A stretch of DNA of 64,000 nucleotides from Cercophora sp. LCS_1 (taxonomy: Eukaryota > Ascomycota > Sordariomycetes > Sordariales > Lasiosphaeriaceae). Both the position numbers and the translations under genes were made by a program. Positions 11,485 to 23,461 of this stretch are shown here, one piece after another; within the stretch, counting starts at the first letter, position 1, and every line of letters begins with the position of its first letter. The DNA lies in contig JAPZLL010000010.1 of the NCBI GenBank assembly GCA_036250225.1, positions 744,001 to 808,000 of the forward strand, written 5' to 3'. The notes under the pieces are model-generated. The model did no database searches and was not told the DNA's origin. It saw only the letters and a program-made list of their open reading frames with translations.

Positions 11485-11960
11485 GTAATTAATTCAACAT
11501 ATTTTATATTAATTAAAATTATAAAAATATACAACAATTACTAATATACTTATAAGGTATATTAAGTTATAGATATCTTGAGAAATAGGTAAATTAATCT
11601 TACATTTCCACACTAATATAAATCTTCAAGTCTTATTCTGTATTATTTTATCTAGTGAATATTTAATACTTTCTGTAAAATATTTTAATATCTCCATATT
11701 ACATGAGTCAAAGCCAGGGAATCTTCTCTTACATCTATAAGTCGTTAGTCCAGTTCTTAAATATAAATCTATAAGAATAAAATTAATATAACCTATATAC
11801 TTATTATCTTTGTATATAGTAAGAAAGCCAGAAACTGTGGCCAGCGAAAAAGATCTTTTACAACTCAAAAACCCTGCGTTAACCTGATAAATTAAAAAAT
11901 ATATATATTAGTATTTCCAGATGATAACTTTAGTTGAGCATCCAAAATTGGGCCATACGA
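11485..11960. repeat. AT-rich island, probable RIP-mutated repeat relic
   Basis: About 480 bases are strongly AT-rich and full of TpA steps, in sharp contrast to the GC-rich flanks. Edges are abrupt near 11485 and 11960. Such islands in Pezizomycotina usually are old transposon copies mutated by repeat-induced point mutation (C to T). One minus-strand frame (11626..11868) stays open for 80 codons but matches nothing I recognise. Mitochondrial-DNA insertion is an alternative that I cannot exclude. Confidence 0.5.
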
Positions 11961-12118
11961 CTGTATAAGCTAGGCCCACTCATAGCTCAGCCCAGCTTAG
12001 GAGCAGCTCAAGGTCACGTACGGACATGGGAATTGCTAAGCGCAACTTTAGGGTAAAACAATTGACTGTTGCTGAGTCTCGTATGAGCGTCTTATTATTG
12101 CAGCTTGGCGTTCCCCCG

Positions 12119-15100
12119 TCACCCACCCTCCAGGCAGACGATCTCAGAAAAGTCCAGCCCCCCTTTGACAACAGATATATCGCCACCCCTCGCAAGTACA
12201 AGCCCACGACTCGGAGTTACGAGACCAAAAAGCCGTCTGGATCCAGCAAACCAATCATAAGGCACAAAGAAATGCCGTGTATACGACCTTCTCGCTCCTG
12301 CAGGTGAGCTGGGTGAGAACATAGCCCCTACATCAACTGAACACACCCAAGAGCTTGTATCCAAGAATACCATCTTGTAAGAGCTCCCGGCGCCAAGGAT
12401 TCCAATGATGTGAGCTACCCGACGGAGGATCTGTTCTGGCAAGAATGCCGCAAACGGAGTTGACATGCTTGATCCCAAAGATGCCTGAACGGATTGTTCT
12501 GCTGTTGAAGGCTCCGACAACGCCACCGAGAGAATCTGTTTTGTGTCTGCAGACCTGTCTATTTCCTCGAGTTCGAGGAGGATACGAGGCTCTCTGGCGC
12601 ACATGTACCCAGCTGAACTTTTGACCTGCAACCCCAGAAGCGGTGCATCGAGTTGTATGGAGGCAACACGTGTCCAACCCTTCCAGGTGTAAATGTCCGC
12701 GGTGTCTTGTCTGATGCATACCAAGTGGGCTGGCGAGGCTGGGTGTTGGATCCATATCCTTGTCTTTTTGTGTTCATCGTGCCCATAGTGAAGATGAGAC
12801 TCCTCAACTCCTGTGTTAGTGTCCCAGAGATGATCGGACAAGTACGTAGAAAGCAGAAGCTTGCCTACAGCTTCGCCAACGGTCAAATGGCTGACAGCAT
12901 AACCCTCGTGCTCGAGGCGAGCGTCCAGCTTTGGCGCTTTTGCCTCTTGGCTTTGTTTAGACACGAGATGGTCCAACTCCCAAGCCTGAATGCGGTTTGC
13001 CACGCAGACGGACAGGATGGTCTTAGTTTGAGGTAGCCATTGGAGAACCCGCACCGGCGCTTTGTGGCAGTACAAATCTCGCGTAACGGAACCACTAGTG
13101 ATGTCATAGAGGGCAATGGAACCATCTTCTTTGCCGCATATAACCCCTCCCTGAGCGAGAGTCATACATGTGACCTTGGCTTGTTTTTGAATCTCACGGT
13201 CGTCGGTATGCGTGTTCGATGTGTCGGCACTCATGTCATCGTCCAAGTATCCTCCGATAAGAACTGGCGGTGTCCAAACATTGCACCGCGAGCCCCTAAG
13301 GTCCACGAGCTGCATGCCATCGTGACTAAATGCAAGCTCCTTAATCCATAGGTCTGATGTCCGGACTTTGTAGACCAATTTCAAGGTACCAAACTCGAAG
13401 ATCTGAATGACTCCGCCTGCACCCCCGGCAGCAAGAAATCTGCCATCGGGACTTGCGGCAAGTGTGTGGCAGCTCAGCCGTTGCCGCTCTATCTCTACAT
13501 CATTAAACGGATCGATGATGACGAGATCACCATCAAGATATGATGCCGCGATAAGCTCGGTCGTTTCGTTTGGGTTGAACTGTAGCGCTTGGAGAGGATG
13601 TGTCGCCGTTTCTCCTGTTGCCAGCTTCTTCCCACACGTGCCGTAAAATGCGTCTCCCTCGAGGTCCCATATCGTTATTGGCTGGCCGCTGTAGGCAACG
13701 GCAAGCATCCGATGTGCGATGCTGAGAGAGAACGCCACGGGTGGCCGACTCAGGAACGTAGCATCCTCATTTGGCGAATCACGCCAAACTCTCTTGGGGA
13801 GGGACTGGGGCGGGGTGTTCTCCATGCCCCAGGACAGAATTTCACTTTTGTTCGTTGCCGCCAGGAGGTAGCTGCCCTCGAACCAAAGCTTAAGACATTT
13901 TCTCGGCGCTGGGAAGACGTGGAGAGACTGGCCACTACGAACATCCCAGATTTTGATGGTCTTTGAGCTGCAAGATGCGAGGAGATCTGACCCGGTTTTG
14001 AAGCTCAACCGTGTTAGCGTTTCGCCATGGTGGAGAGATCGAAACTCCTGGCAAGAGGCTGGATGATAGAGTGCTATACGCCCTCCAATAAGACCGACAG
14101 CCAAATACTCTTCTCCGTAGCATATTGCACTCGTTTTCTCCTGCTGAAAGTCGATGCATGACAACCTATCATCCCACTGCAGGTTGGGAACACCGGTCAC
14201 GGTCAGTCGCCTCCCAGTTGCCGAAATGTCGTTGATCGCAGAAGGGATAGGGCAAAAAGGAGGGATCAGGGAGTAAATAGAAGCTGGAGATGTGACGAGC
14301 GCGTTCGAGAATTTTGCTGCAATACGTTGAAGGTCTGTCGTCCATGCTTTGATCCTCTGAAAGTCCGGGCTTAACGGTGATCTTTCCGCAACGCAAAGCT
14401 CTGCGTAGTGCCTAAGGTCCTTCGCAACTTGAACCATCAGCGCGAGGGACTTTGCCAACGCGGTATACTCAATCCAACTGAGGATGTTGCACTTCAGGAA
14501 CGTGCTAACGAGGCTGAGCAGACCGTTAGCAGAGGGGTTTGACAGCGTCAAGTGGTGTGAAAAGGCGCCCCATGCATAAACAAAGAAGGGCGATCTCTTG
14601 TTAGGAACTTGACCAAACGGTCTCCTCCCTGCCCTGGGTGGCTTCAGCTCATCGCTGTTGAGATATTCGAGGCAAACTGTTGCGATCTTGGTGTGGGATT
14701 CGGTCTTTCTGACAGCCAGATCAGAGAGCAGCCTTTCGTCCATCAAAAACTCGCGGGCCGTCTCATGAATCATCTGAACCCGATTGTTCTTATCCACCGT
14801 GACGAGTTGGCCACACAGAGCGATGATTGTCCTCCCGAGGTTTGGAAACCTGCTTTTCAACTGCATTTCAAGTGCTGCACAGAGCTCTTGGACAGTTAAA
14901 GGTTTCGTTGCGCATGCCACCCACTCAAGGATTGCCTTTGCGAGTGCTTTCCCTCTGGTGGCCCTCGCAATGACATCGAGAGCCCGGTGATACAGGCATT
15001 CCATCTCTTGAGGCACTTCGTCGAGGACTTGATTCGTGTCTTCCTCGCTGAATGCACCTGATAGTTCATCGAGGACGAGGCGTGTCCACAAAAACGACCC

Positions 15101-17092
15101 GTTCGACTTCTGCACGACTTTGTCAATCAAACCGGCTTTGCTGTCGTCGTCCACAACTATCAATGTCCCTGCCCTACTGTTGACAAGTGTCTTGATGTCG
15201 GGAAGTGTTTCTTCCGTCAATATTTGTTCATGTAGGACGCGATCAGGGCCTAGGGTTGATAGCTGTTTGAGCAGCTCGGGCACTTGACGAGCTGTGATGA
15301 ATATTCTCAGCGGCACCGCGGTCTCAACTTTTGAGATCATGGATTCGAGGAAAGGCACGGCATTGGAGCACTCGTCCAGTGCGTCCAGAACCCAGAAGTA
15401 GGGTTCTTTCAGGTTCGGCAAAATTGTGGAAACGAAAAGCGACCTCCATACGCTCCTCTCGTTCTCCAAGTCAAACTTGGCAGCACCGTTTTGCAGGTTT
15501 GTCAACTTATCCCTGATGTTTTCGTCCTGTACGGCCATTTGGAAGGCGAGAACACGGAGGCAGGTGCTGAGTTTCGACTTCGAGCTGTCACCATGCTTGA
15601 AGAAATAATAGGCGTGCCGCAGGCCTAAGTCGTCCATATTCTCCACAACGAAACCAGAAAGTACTGACTTGCCGGTCGCTGGCTTCCCCGAGAGCCACAG
15701 TATGGGCGGTCCCTGATGGTTGGCATCTCCCCACCGGCAATACGCTGGCTTTCGCACGAACCACTCGCAAGTTCCGCTAACACGAGCCTCCTGGACCGCG
15801 CTGAGGTCATCGCCGATGCTTTCGTCGGGGCAGAGCCAGTCCTTCAGAGTTTGGCAAAGCTCAATGTGACAAGGATGTTCTTGTACTGTTCCTCACCCCA
15901 CTGTTAGTAAAGACAACTTAGACGCATGTAACATGTGCCAACGTCAGTCGGAAGGCAGGCTTACCTGGTCGAGACAAACCTGCTATTGACGAAACAAGCG
16001 AATTTCTGATGATGATGTAGTTCTGATCCTGTGGCGAGTGGAACTTGCAAATAGACCTATGATCCGCATTCATTGGAATCTGCCTTTCGTCTCGGTACCC
16101 AAGCGTTGCAGACTCGGGATCAACGATGAGCGCGCTAAACCCTTTGACCGAGAGCTTCTGCGTCTCGTAGAAGGACCAGAGCTCAACATCGTCAGAGAAC
16201 TGCCGAAACTCATCGTTGATGGCTTGGAGCGATCCAGAGCCGCGAACAAGCTCCGTGACATATGCCGGGGCGGATGAGGCAATTTGGAGAACGTTTTTCA
16301 GGAGCCTTGCGGAATCGGATCCTCGATGAGGAGTGCCGAGGAAGTATATGACACGGATACGGTCAGCTAGCGACTTGTACAAGCGGTCCTGATGGGCAAG
16401 CATGTAGGCCTTCTTGATGACGAGCCCTCCCATGCTGTGGCCGATCAGGATGATGCTGGTGTTGCTTTTGTCGATGTGGGGCGACGTCGCCAGCTCCGCC
16501 ATGAACGATTTACCGATGTGTTGAATGTTGAGGCAATTATCGTTGCCTTTGGTCCAATCTGAATCATACCCATAGCTGTGGATACGCACACGACTGAACT
16601 CCGGGTCTTGGGATAGCCACTCAGCCGGCCAGTAATCCATCGGTGAGCTCGTTTTGCTCCATGTTTTCCGGGAGCCGCCGCCGAGACCGTGGACAAAAAC
16701 AAGGTCAACTTCCGGTTCAGATGGGAGATGAAGAAGGTTGAGTCCCAGGGGGCCTTTCAGATCCCCCTTTTGAGCGAGGGCTTCATTATCAGATGTTCCT
16801 GCCCGACTGAGTCGGCCATTCCCTGATGTAGCATTTGACGCGAACCGTCTCAGCGGAAAGGAAATGTCAAATGCGGTCTTCCGATCCTTGACACGTTTGT
16901 AATAGTCGGGAGAATGCTTGTAGCTGGCATTAGCACAGAGCAGTTGCGAGGGATTGGGAGGCTTTCGCCGACAACCGACCGCCGTGTTAAGGAGGCGGTG
17001 GGGGATTGCCGCGTGGCCTCCCCAGAAATCCGGAGGTAAGACCTACCATAATGCTTATACCGAAATGGGAGAACGACGAAATGCCGAAACAT
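12119..17092 (-). CDS. NLR-type protein: SesB-like hydrolase, NACHT, WD40-like repeats
   Basis: This is a large STAND/NLR-like protein of the type tied to fungal allorecognition and cell death. My model is 16980..17092, 15965..16923 and 12119..15885, about 1612 residues in frame. The alpha/beta-hydrolase (SesB-like) part shows VFVHGLGG, nucleophile motif LIGHSMGG, VDPESATLGY and NADHRSICKF. The NACHT part has Walker A GKPATGKS and Walker B VLDALDEC, followed by a helical region. The C-terminal half has diverged WD-like units such as TIKIWDVRSG and PITIWDLEG. The second intron (15886..15964) has a CTAAC branch and phase 1 on both sides. The first exon is uncertain: its donor would be a weak GTCGGT, with the acceptor after CTAATGCCAG. 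The repeats are not near-identical, so recent repeat shuffling is not evident. Confidence 0.82.
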
Positions 17093-17588
17093 ATTAACGG
17101 TGCCGAAAACTGCGGATGCCGCCGCGTTCGGCGCTGAGATGACAAGCAAATGAGGTGACAAGCAGATGGAGACACCGACGCAGCGCGAGTGAAGGAAAGG
17201 GCAGGAAGGAGGCGCCAGGAAAGCACATCACCCACGGTCCACCCCTGCAGGTTTGTTGGTTGGTCACACCTTCCGGGGCCGACCCCCGCTCCCACCTTCC
17301 CCTCGCATTTCCCGGCGCATCGGGGCGGCACGCGATTCGCGGCCTTTGCAGGTAATTACTTTATGTACTCCAGGCCCCCTTCGCCTGCTTCCCCACAATG
17401 CCGGGGCAAAGGTTGGGGAGAGGACAACATACAAGTCGCGTGTATTCTTGAGTAGCAAAATTGACGTGACAGGGCCTGCATGAGCACAACATGGCGGATC
17501 AAACAAAACTAGCATTCATGCAAGGTGGTATCCACGGTTCGGCTGACCGAAAATCAGCCGCTCGCTGATCAGCGGCCCACACAAAACC
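17093..17588. other. Intergenic region upstream of the NLR gene
   Basis: This GC-rich gap contains no convincing gene. It extends to a telobox-like AAACCCTAACCC motif at about 17584-17595. It probably carries the NLR promoter. Confidence 0.4.
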
Positions 17589-18134
17589 CTAACCCTGCAC
17601 GCCTGCCCACCTGTTCCTTGAACTTGCCCTAGAGGGCGCTTTCCCCCTCGAACTTTTTCTTTCCTTTGTCTGGACTGCCAACGGCATCCAGACCGAAATC
17701 CAACTACATCTCCAATTACAGCCGGATGATTGGGGTCCGCATACCTGGACCTGAACTCGGGATCTGGCGGCATGTTCCCAACAACACCAGGATTTTCTCC
17801 CTACATTTCGCCTGCGCCCTCTTATCCATGTACTCTTCCGCCCACGTATCCGTTCTTCAATGTACTTTTCTTCTTCTCCACTCTTTAGCTCATCCTCGTT
17901 CCCCCCAGGAAAGAAAGTAAGCGGCGCCACCTCCGAGCCTGAGAACAATCCGCTGTCAGGCTCAACGAGCTTTCGCAGCTTGCCCCTAATCTCCCCAAGC
18001 TTAACTTTTCCCTGCAGCACGACACCCTCAACCAAGCCTGTCCCCTGGCTACCCCCGCCCTTGGCACCTTTAAGAACACCACCACCCTCGACAATAACAG
18101 TACCCGTTTCCCGACTCTTCACAGCGACTGACAC
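17589..18134 (-). other. Possible coding exon or 3' extension, unresolved
   Basis: A minus-strand frame stays open for 181 codons and has protein-like content at its start: KSRETGTVIVEGGGVLKG, VVLQGKVKLGEIRGKLRKLVE and then an acidic SGEEEKYIEERIRG segment. It has no ATG, because the only nearby ATG is in another frame and stops after six codons. It could be a downstream exon of the glycosyltransferase at 18325, a separate small gene, or chance. No family was recognised. Confidence 0.25.
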
Positions 18135-18324
18135 GACATGGTGTCATCTCCCTCTGCAGACAAGGTGATGCCAAGTATTCTCCTTGAGGCACGTAGAAAC
18201 CCATCAAACAAGATCTATGTGCTGAAGATTCCATCTATGGCATTGTTTTCTTCATCCCAATGCATCAGTCCGATCGCCTGTCCCCATTCCCAACACCACA
18301 CCAGCAACTCTTGACCAGGCAACA

Positions 18325-20430
18325 TCACCACCGCCACGACGACACCAAAAAGTAATGACTAATATAAACATTATACACATTCAACACAACCAACGGAATG
18401 GTATGATACCACGCAAACCCGCCGACTAGCCGATACGACACAGCCGCCACCATACCGCCCGTCGCGAGTATCGTCCAGAACCAGCACAGCAGCCGCATGT
18501 TGCGATATTTGTTACTCTTGTGCGCCCTCTTATCGCCTGACGCAGCCCAGAGCAGCTCGATCCCAAACAGCCTGTCCTTGATAGCAGTCAGGTAGGCATA
18601 CGACTGCACGACCATGACATGCTGCACGTTGAAGCCGTACTCGGCCTTGGCCCAAAACCGAAACACAAGTGACCCGTACACGATTGAGGGAATGGCGAAC
18701 GCCAGGTTATAGTACTTGAACCACTCTGGTCGAAAGACGAGGAGTAACGTCCCGGGGACTGGCGAGATGAAGATTCCAAGGGAGACGGCGGAGTAGTAGA
18801 GCAGTCCTGATGTCGTCAGTTAAAGGAGTTAAGGAAGTTTAGAAGAACGTACCGCAGAGGTAACAAATCTTTTGCATGAGTGTCAAGTTCGACACCCAGA
18901 ACCGTTTTGTCGTCAGCAATGTTGTGCTCCCTCTTGCCCACCGCATCTGCTGGCTGAAGAAGGACCGCGGCGTGTTTGGACAGATCCCCGTGGCCAAACA
19001 GAGCGGCACGTACTTAACTTTCCATCCGCGGTCTGTTGCGTCAAAGCTTTTCTATTAGTCAGCGCTACCCGTGCACTTGTTCCCACAAAATGGGTGAGAG
19101 AGGCAACAGGGGGGAACAAGGTAAGGCACAAGGGAACGAAGAACAAAAAGGCTCAGCAGATGACAGGGAAACCCTCACAGAGACAAGCCTTGAGGCGAGA
19201 AGCCTCGGGGAACAGAATAGCTCCAATGAAACAAAAGAACGAAATAAGAAGCACCAAGGCAAAGAAAACCGAAAAGAAGACAGAAAGACAAAGCTCACCC
19301 AGTATGCACATCCTCACTAAACCCAATCTCCGCCGTTCCGCCCACCTCCTCCAACGCCTCCCGTCGATAAACCGCATTACTCCCCACACATATACTCGCA
19401 CCCCACCGATTCCTATTAACCTGCACAACACGATAAAACAGCTCCTGCGTGGCTCCAGCCCCCTGCTCAACCCACGTCTGATCCTCCGTGACCCTAAAAA
19501 ACTGGGGACTCTGCACAATCGCCGTCCTGGGGTCCGCCACATGCTCAACCACAAGTTCCTTTAAAAAATCCCGTCTGGGACAGAAATCCGCATCAAAAAT
19601 GGCAAAGAAATCCCCGCTTGTCCGTGCAAACGCCCAGCGTAGATTCCCCGCCTTGCGGAGACGGGGACGGTCTTCACGGACGATATACTCAAACCCGTAT
19701 TTTGTTGCTAGGTCCTTGACGAGGGGTTGATTCCCGTCGTCGAGGACGTAGACCTTTAGCTTTTGGGCAGGCCAATCGAGTTTGACGACGTGTTGGTAGG
19801 TGTTTTCTAGGATTTCGAGTGGTTCGGAGCAGCAGGGGAGGTAGACGTCTACCGTGGGAGCGGTGACGTCGGTCAGGGGGTGTTGCACGACGATGGCCTG
19901 GTGGGCGGCGTAGTCCCAGTCGCGGCCGATGATGCCGACGAGGTAGGAGATGAGGAGGTAGATATTGAGGAAGCCGACGAAGACGCCGTACCAGGCAAAG
20001 ATGGGGGCGCATACGGCGAAGAGCCACATGCCGGTTGAGAGGGTGAGGAAGGAGAAGACGCCAAAGATGTAGAGGGGGATGCGGTTGGTGCAGATGTACC
20101 GGCGCTTTTCAGCATCGGTTGGGCCGGTTGGGAGGACGAGGAGAGGTTCTTCTTTGGGACAGTAGGTTCTCCTAAAGGCGGCGTGCATGCGCTTGAAGGG
20201 GTTCCTGGTGACGGGGGGTGGCGCTTTCTCTGGGTCTGGGGTGGTGATGGGCGGCGTTGGAGTCTCAAGGATGAGGTTGAGGTTATTGTTCGAGCTGAAG
20301 GGGTCGTAGGATTTTTCGTTCAAAATGTCGTCCTCTGGAGGAATAGGTGGTGCTGGTGTCTGTTCCCGGTGAGTAACCGGCAGATGGCAGCGGGACATGG
20401 CTTACGATCTGGTCGGTATCTTCCCTCCAT
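18325..20430 (-). CDS. Processive family-2 glycosyltransferase, cellulose-synthase-like
   Basis: This integral membrane beta-glycan synthase should polymerise a UDP-sugar and extrude the chain through the plasma membrane. Four exons (20406..20430, 19299..20352, 18853..19046, 18325..18806) give 584 residues, with all phases matching. Two N-terminal membrane spans (about 103-150) precede the GT-A catalytic domain. Landmarks are VYVLDDGN (about 210-216), FDADFCPRRDF (the D-x-D, about 261-271), FSEDVHTGFD (about 353-362) and SQQMRW (the Q-x-x-R-W motif, about 391-396). These are the processive GT2 signatures. Several spans follow, ending HYFLVSSWRW. The third intron (252 nt by my count, 19047..19298) has an AAAAG acceptor that uniquely restores VHTGFD. 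A later ATG at 20398 is an alternative start. The product could be cellulose-like, a mixed-linkage glucan or a heteropolymer. Confidence 0.88.
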
Positions 20431-21138
20431 GATGGAAAGGCCGCTCTAGGAGGTTGAGTGACGGCAGCGCTGGGCTGAATTTCCTATGCCATTTCAGTTT
20501 TATGACAAAATGCTATGGGCTCTGACGAGGTTACAGTTGACACTCTTGTCGAAGACGTCTTTTGAGACGAGACATCTGACGGATCTCGAAACGGGTCCTG
20601 AAAGGCGCTGCTCCTCTGTGAATCGAGTGTTTCAGGCCAAGATTGGGGGCGTGGAAACGACATAGCAAAGGGCCAAACGAGCGACTGAGAACCTCAGGTC
20701 GGTTCTTGGAGAAAAGCAACAACATCCCACGTTCCGGCAATTTCTCGTGAGGACCGACATATAAGGGTCGACGAAGGAGAACGACTCAAAACCCGGGATA
20801 CGAACCACCTCATAGCCGCCAGGATATGCCACCACTCACCACAGCCAAGACCAGCCAAGTACCCGTCGAGGCCGAATAGCATGGGGAGGTCCGGCACTCG
20901 AGATGTAAAACACCACGCTACCAAGACAATGGCGGGATTTGCAAGGCTTCCGGCATGAGCAGTTTCTAGAAGCCCGAACGACATGGGTCCCGAGGGTCGG
21001 TCTCCATGGATATTGGACGTGCACACATGGTCGGCAGGGTTGGGGCAATCTCGACAACGGCGACTGGGTAAGAGATCAACCCAAAGCCACGCGGGCGCCA
21101 ATGCAGGTACCCTCGCCAAGAAACGGGTCTTCTTCTGA
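20431..21138. other. Gap between glycosyltransferase and GH12 gene
   Basis: About 700 bases lie between the start of the GT2 gene and the 3' end of the co-oriented GH12 gene. I see no gene. The part next to 20431 should carry the GT2 promoter. Confidence 0.4.
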
Positions 21139-22249
21139 TTAGATGATACAAATTGCAGCAGTAACAATTCCGATGATCGACAGGCCTGATAGCCACCACT
21201 TCCGGCCCGACGGTGGACGCAACGACGCAGCGATGGAGCACACGCCCTCGAGCCCCCCAACCTCGATCATCGGCGCCGGACCAGTTAGGATGCGGAGGTG
21301 GAAATTGGAGGCAGAAAAGGTCACATTGTCGATCGAGTGGAAGGCCTCGGAGCCAAATTCGACGAGGCCAATGTGCGAGCCTATCGATACCAGCCCGTTA
21401 CGCCAGAGAGACTGGAGGAGGGGCGAGATTTCGCCAGCGAAGTTCGTCTCGACCGTCGTCGCAACCCATGTGAAGACGTCGGTGCCGCGCTTGTTTTGGC
21501 CTCTGTAGAGGGTGCTGCAAGGAGTCAGCAGGAACACAACGCCATGCCGTGCGGGTCAATCAGGCAACTTGCAAGTCGACATGGCCAACCATCTGGCGTA
21601 AACACGGCTGCCCGGAAGTGAACCCCAGGGGCTGCGCGGGGCCTATTTGCCCGACCCAGATCATGATCTCCGTCTCGGCTGTGGTCGCCCTCTTTGCAGC
21701 CCGCGGGTTCCGGTCCGCGAAAATGTCAAAGGCGACGTTGGCCGTGGCCCCGAGGTTTTCCAAGCCGGGCGAATCCACATCTAGGGCTGGCAGCGGCCTG
21801 GATCCCGGACCCATGGACCACTGGGCCGTGATAATGAGCGCCGAGATGTTTGACAAGGCGACGGGAAGGGCGGGAGCGGCAAGCTTGACGTGGGGGTACG
21901 AGTGAACCGTTTGAGGCTCCTCGAGCCACGCCCATGTGGCTGCAAACGCCGGCGGTGAATCCTGGACCTGGAACACGCATCAGCGACCGTTGCGCCCAGG
22001 CAGAAACGTGGAGGTTAGGTGCTCACAGAGATGCACTGGAAGCCGTGGTTGTCAGGGTTCCAGGCATTTGGATTATCTGGGACTGCGTGAGCCTGTGCAA
22101 GGCGAGTGGGGCCGCGTCGACGGTGAGCTCGCACAAGTAATGTTTCCGGAGCTCGTATAGCTCCGTTGGTCGCATACTGTCGCAGTGTATGCGCTGGCTG
22201 CCTGCTGTGCCCAGAACGCAATGGCCAGGGCGCGTGTGGAAACCGGCAT
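21139..22249 (-). CDS. GH12 beta-glucanase with hydrophobic C-terminal tail
   Basis: This secreted endo-beta-1,4-glucanase or xyloglucanase of glycoside hydrolase family 12 should cut beta-1,4-glucan chains by a retaining mechanism. Four exons (22135..22249, 22027..22076, 21606..21967, 21139..21514) give 300 residues with consistent phases. The signal peptide MPVSTRALAIAFWAQQAASA leads into VCDQRSYTSSGN and NAWNPDNHGFQC. Family blocks follow: SYPHVKL, the nucleophile in EIMIW (Glu near 155) and PAQPLG, then the probable acid/base in VEFGSEAF (Glu near 232). The C-terminus continues about 45 residues past the fold and ends in a hydrophobic WWLSGLSIIGIVTAAICII, suggesting a membrane or GPI anchor, which is uncommon for GH12. 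The frame extends 5' of 22249, but that ATG begins the signal peptide. It is co-oriented with the GT2 synthase. Confidence 0.85.
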
Positions 22250-23461
22250 CGTGAACAACAGCGAGGACTCGAAACCATGCTGGGAGAGCGCCGACGTGGT
22301 GGGGCGGGACGCGCTGTTAAAGCAACGCGGCCTTTCGGCATGTAGTCGCAGGAATACGAGCGCCGTTCTCGTTGATTTCATCCCATGCTCCACGGCTTGC
22401 TCAGGTGAATGCTCTGCGTGGAGTCGTCCAGCCCCGACTGCAGACTGACCAGCGCAAAGGCCGTGGCAGGGTTCCCCAAGACACCAAGGTGCGACTCAAC
22501 GTCAACTGCATCAGTCAATGGATCGAGATGACGAGTGCGGCCCGTTGGTGGCATGTCCTATTTGCGCAACCAGGCATTTTCGGAAGTCGAAGACGCAGGG
22601 GTAGCAGCGCAAGCGGCTCTAGCGAATGTCCGGACTTGGGGTACAAGGTCGAGTCGTCGCACATCTCCACCTCTGTCTTTTTGTTTTGGGGTGTTGGTGG
22701 CAAGGGAATGCGAAGGAAATATACTGGGACATTGGCGCGTCTTATCTTCAGCTCATCGTCCTCGAATATGCGCCAAGTTCGCCAATCGAGCCTCATTCCG
22801 ACATTCCGGCTGCTACCCATCACCGCGCGCATGATCGAACGCCTCTTTTACTCAGCAGTCCTATGCTTCCAGAGCGGGAATGCCATCCTCTCCCCGGCCT
22901 GTCGAAAAGCGCCACAGCGAGAGGACTCGAGACTTTGGCCCTTCTCGAAGCGGCCGTCGGAGTGTCTTCGCCAGCCGGGTGTCTTGGTGCGGCTACATGC
23001 GTCCGATGGTAGTATCACTGGACGCAGGTCCACGCTTTGTACTCCCTCCCTGTTTCTCCGGGTCTCACAGCACACAGTGGGGGCACGAATCTTCCGGTTC
23101 GGTTATCTTTTCCAGGATACTTGTTTTGGGATCTGAAGGATCGCGACGATAGTTCGGGAGTTTGGTCGAAAAGGGGCCGGTTTATAGCTCGCGATCCCGA
23201 AAGGTGGTGTTGGCAGCGACCCGGAACGAGGACTTCATCCTGACTACTCTAGGCCTTTGCAAGTCTCCCGACAGGCCAGAGGTCGCCCTGAGCCAGCAAC
23301 CTGACTAGCGTCTTCGGCACTGAAGCGGGTAGTCAGCTGTGTCCTCGCTACTGTTGTTGTCTTTCACTCACAGCGTCGTCTCAGCGAAGTCCTGCCACTT
23401 CACTCCAGTCGGTAGTCGAGATACTCCGTGTCTCACGTCCAAAAGAACCAAAGTCTCACCA
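22250..23461. promoter_or_regulatory. Divergent promoter region of GH12 and UDP-glucose dehydrogenase
   Basis: The GH12 gene (-) and the UDP-glucose dehydrogenase gene (+) start at opposite ends of this 1.2 kb region, so both promoters are here and may share control elements. No coding frame inside is convincing. I cannot assign transcription-factor sites with confidence. Confidence 0.5.
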
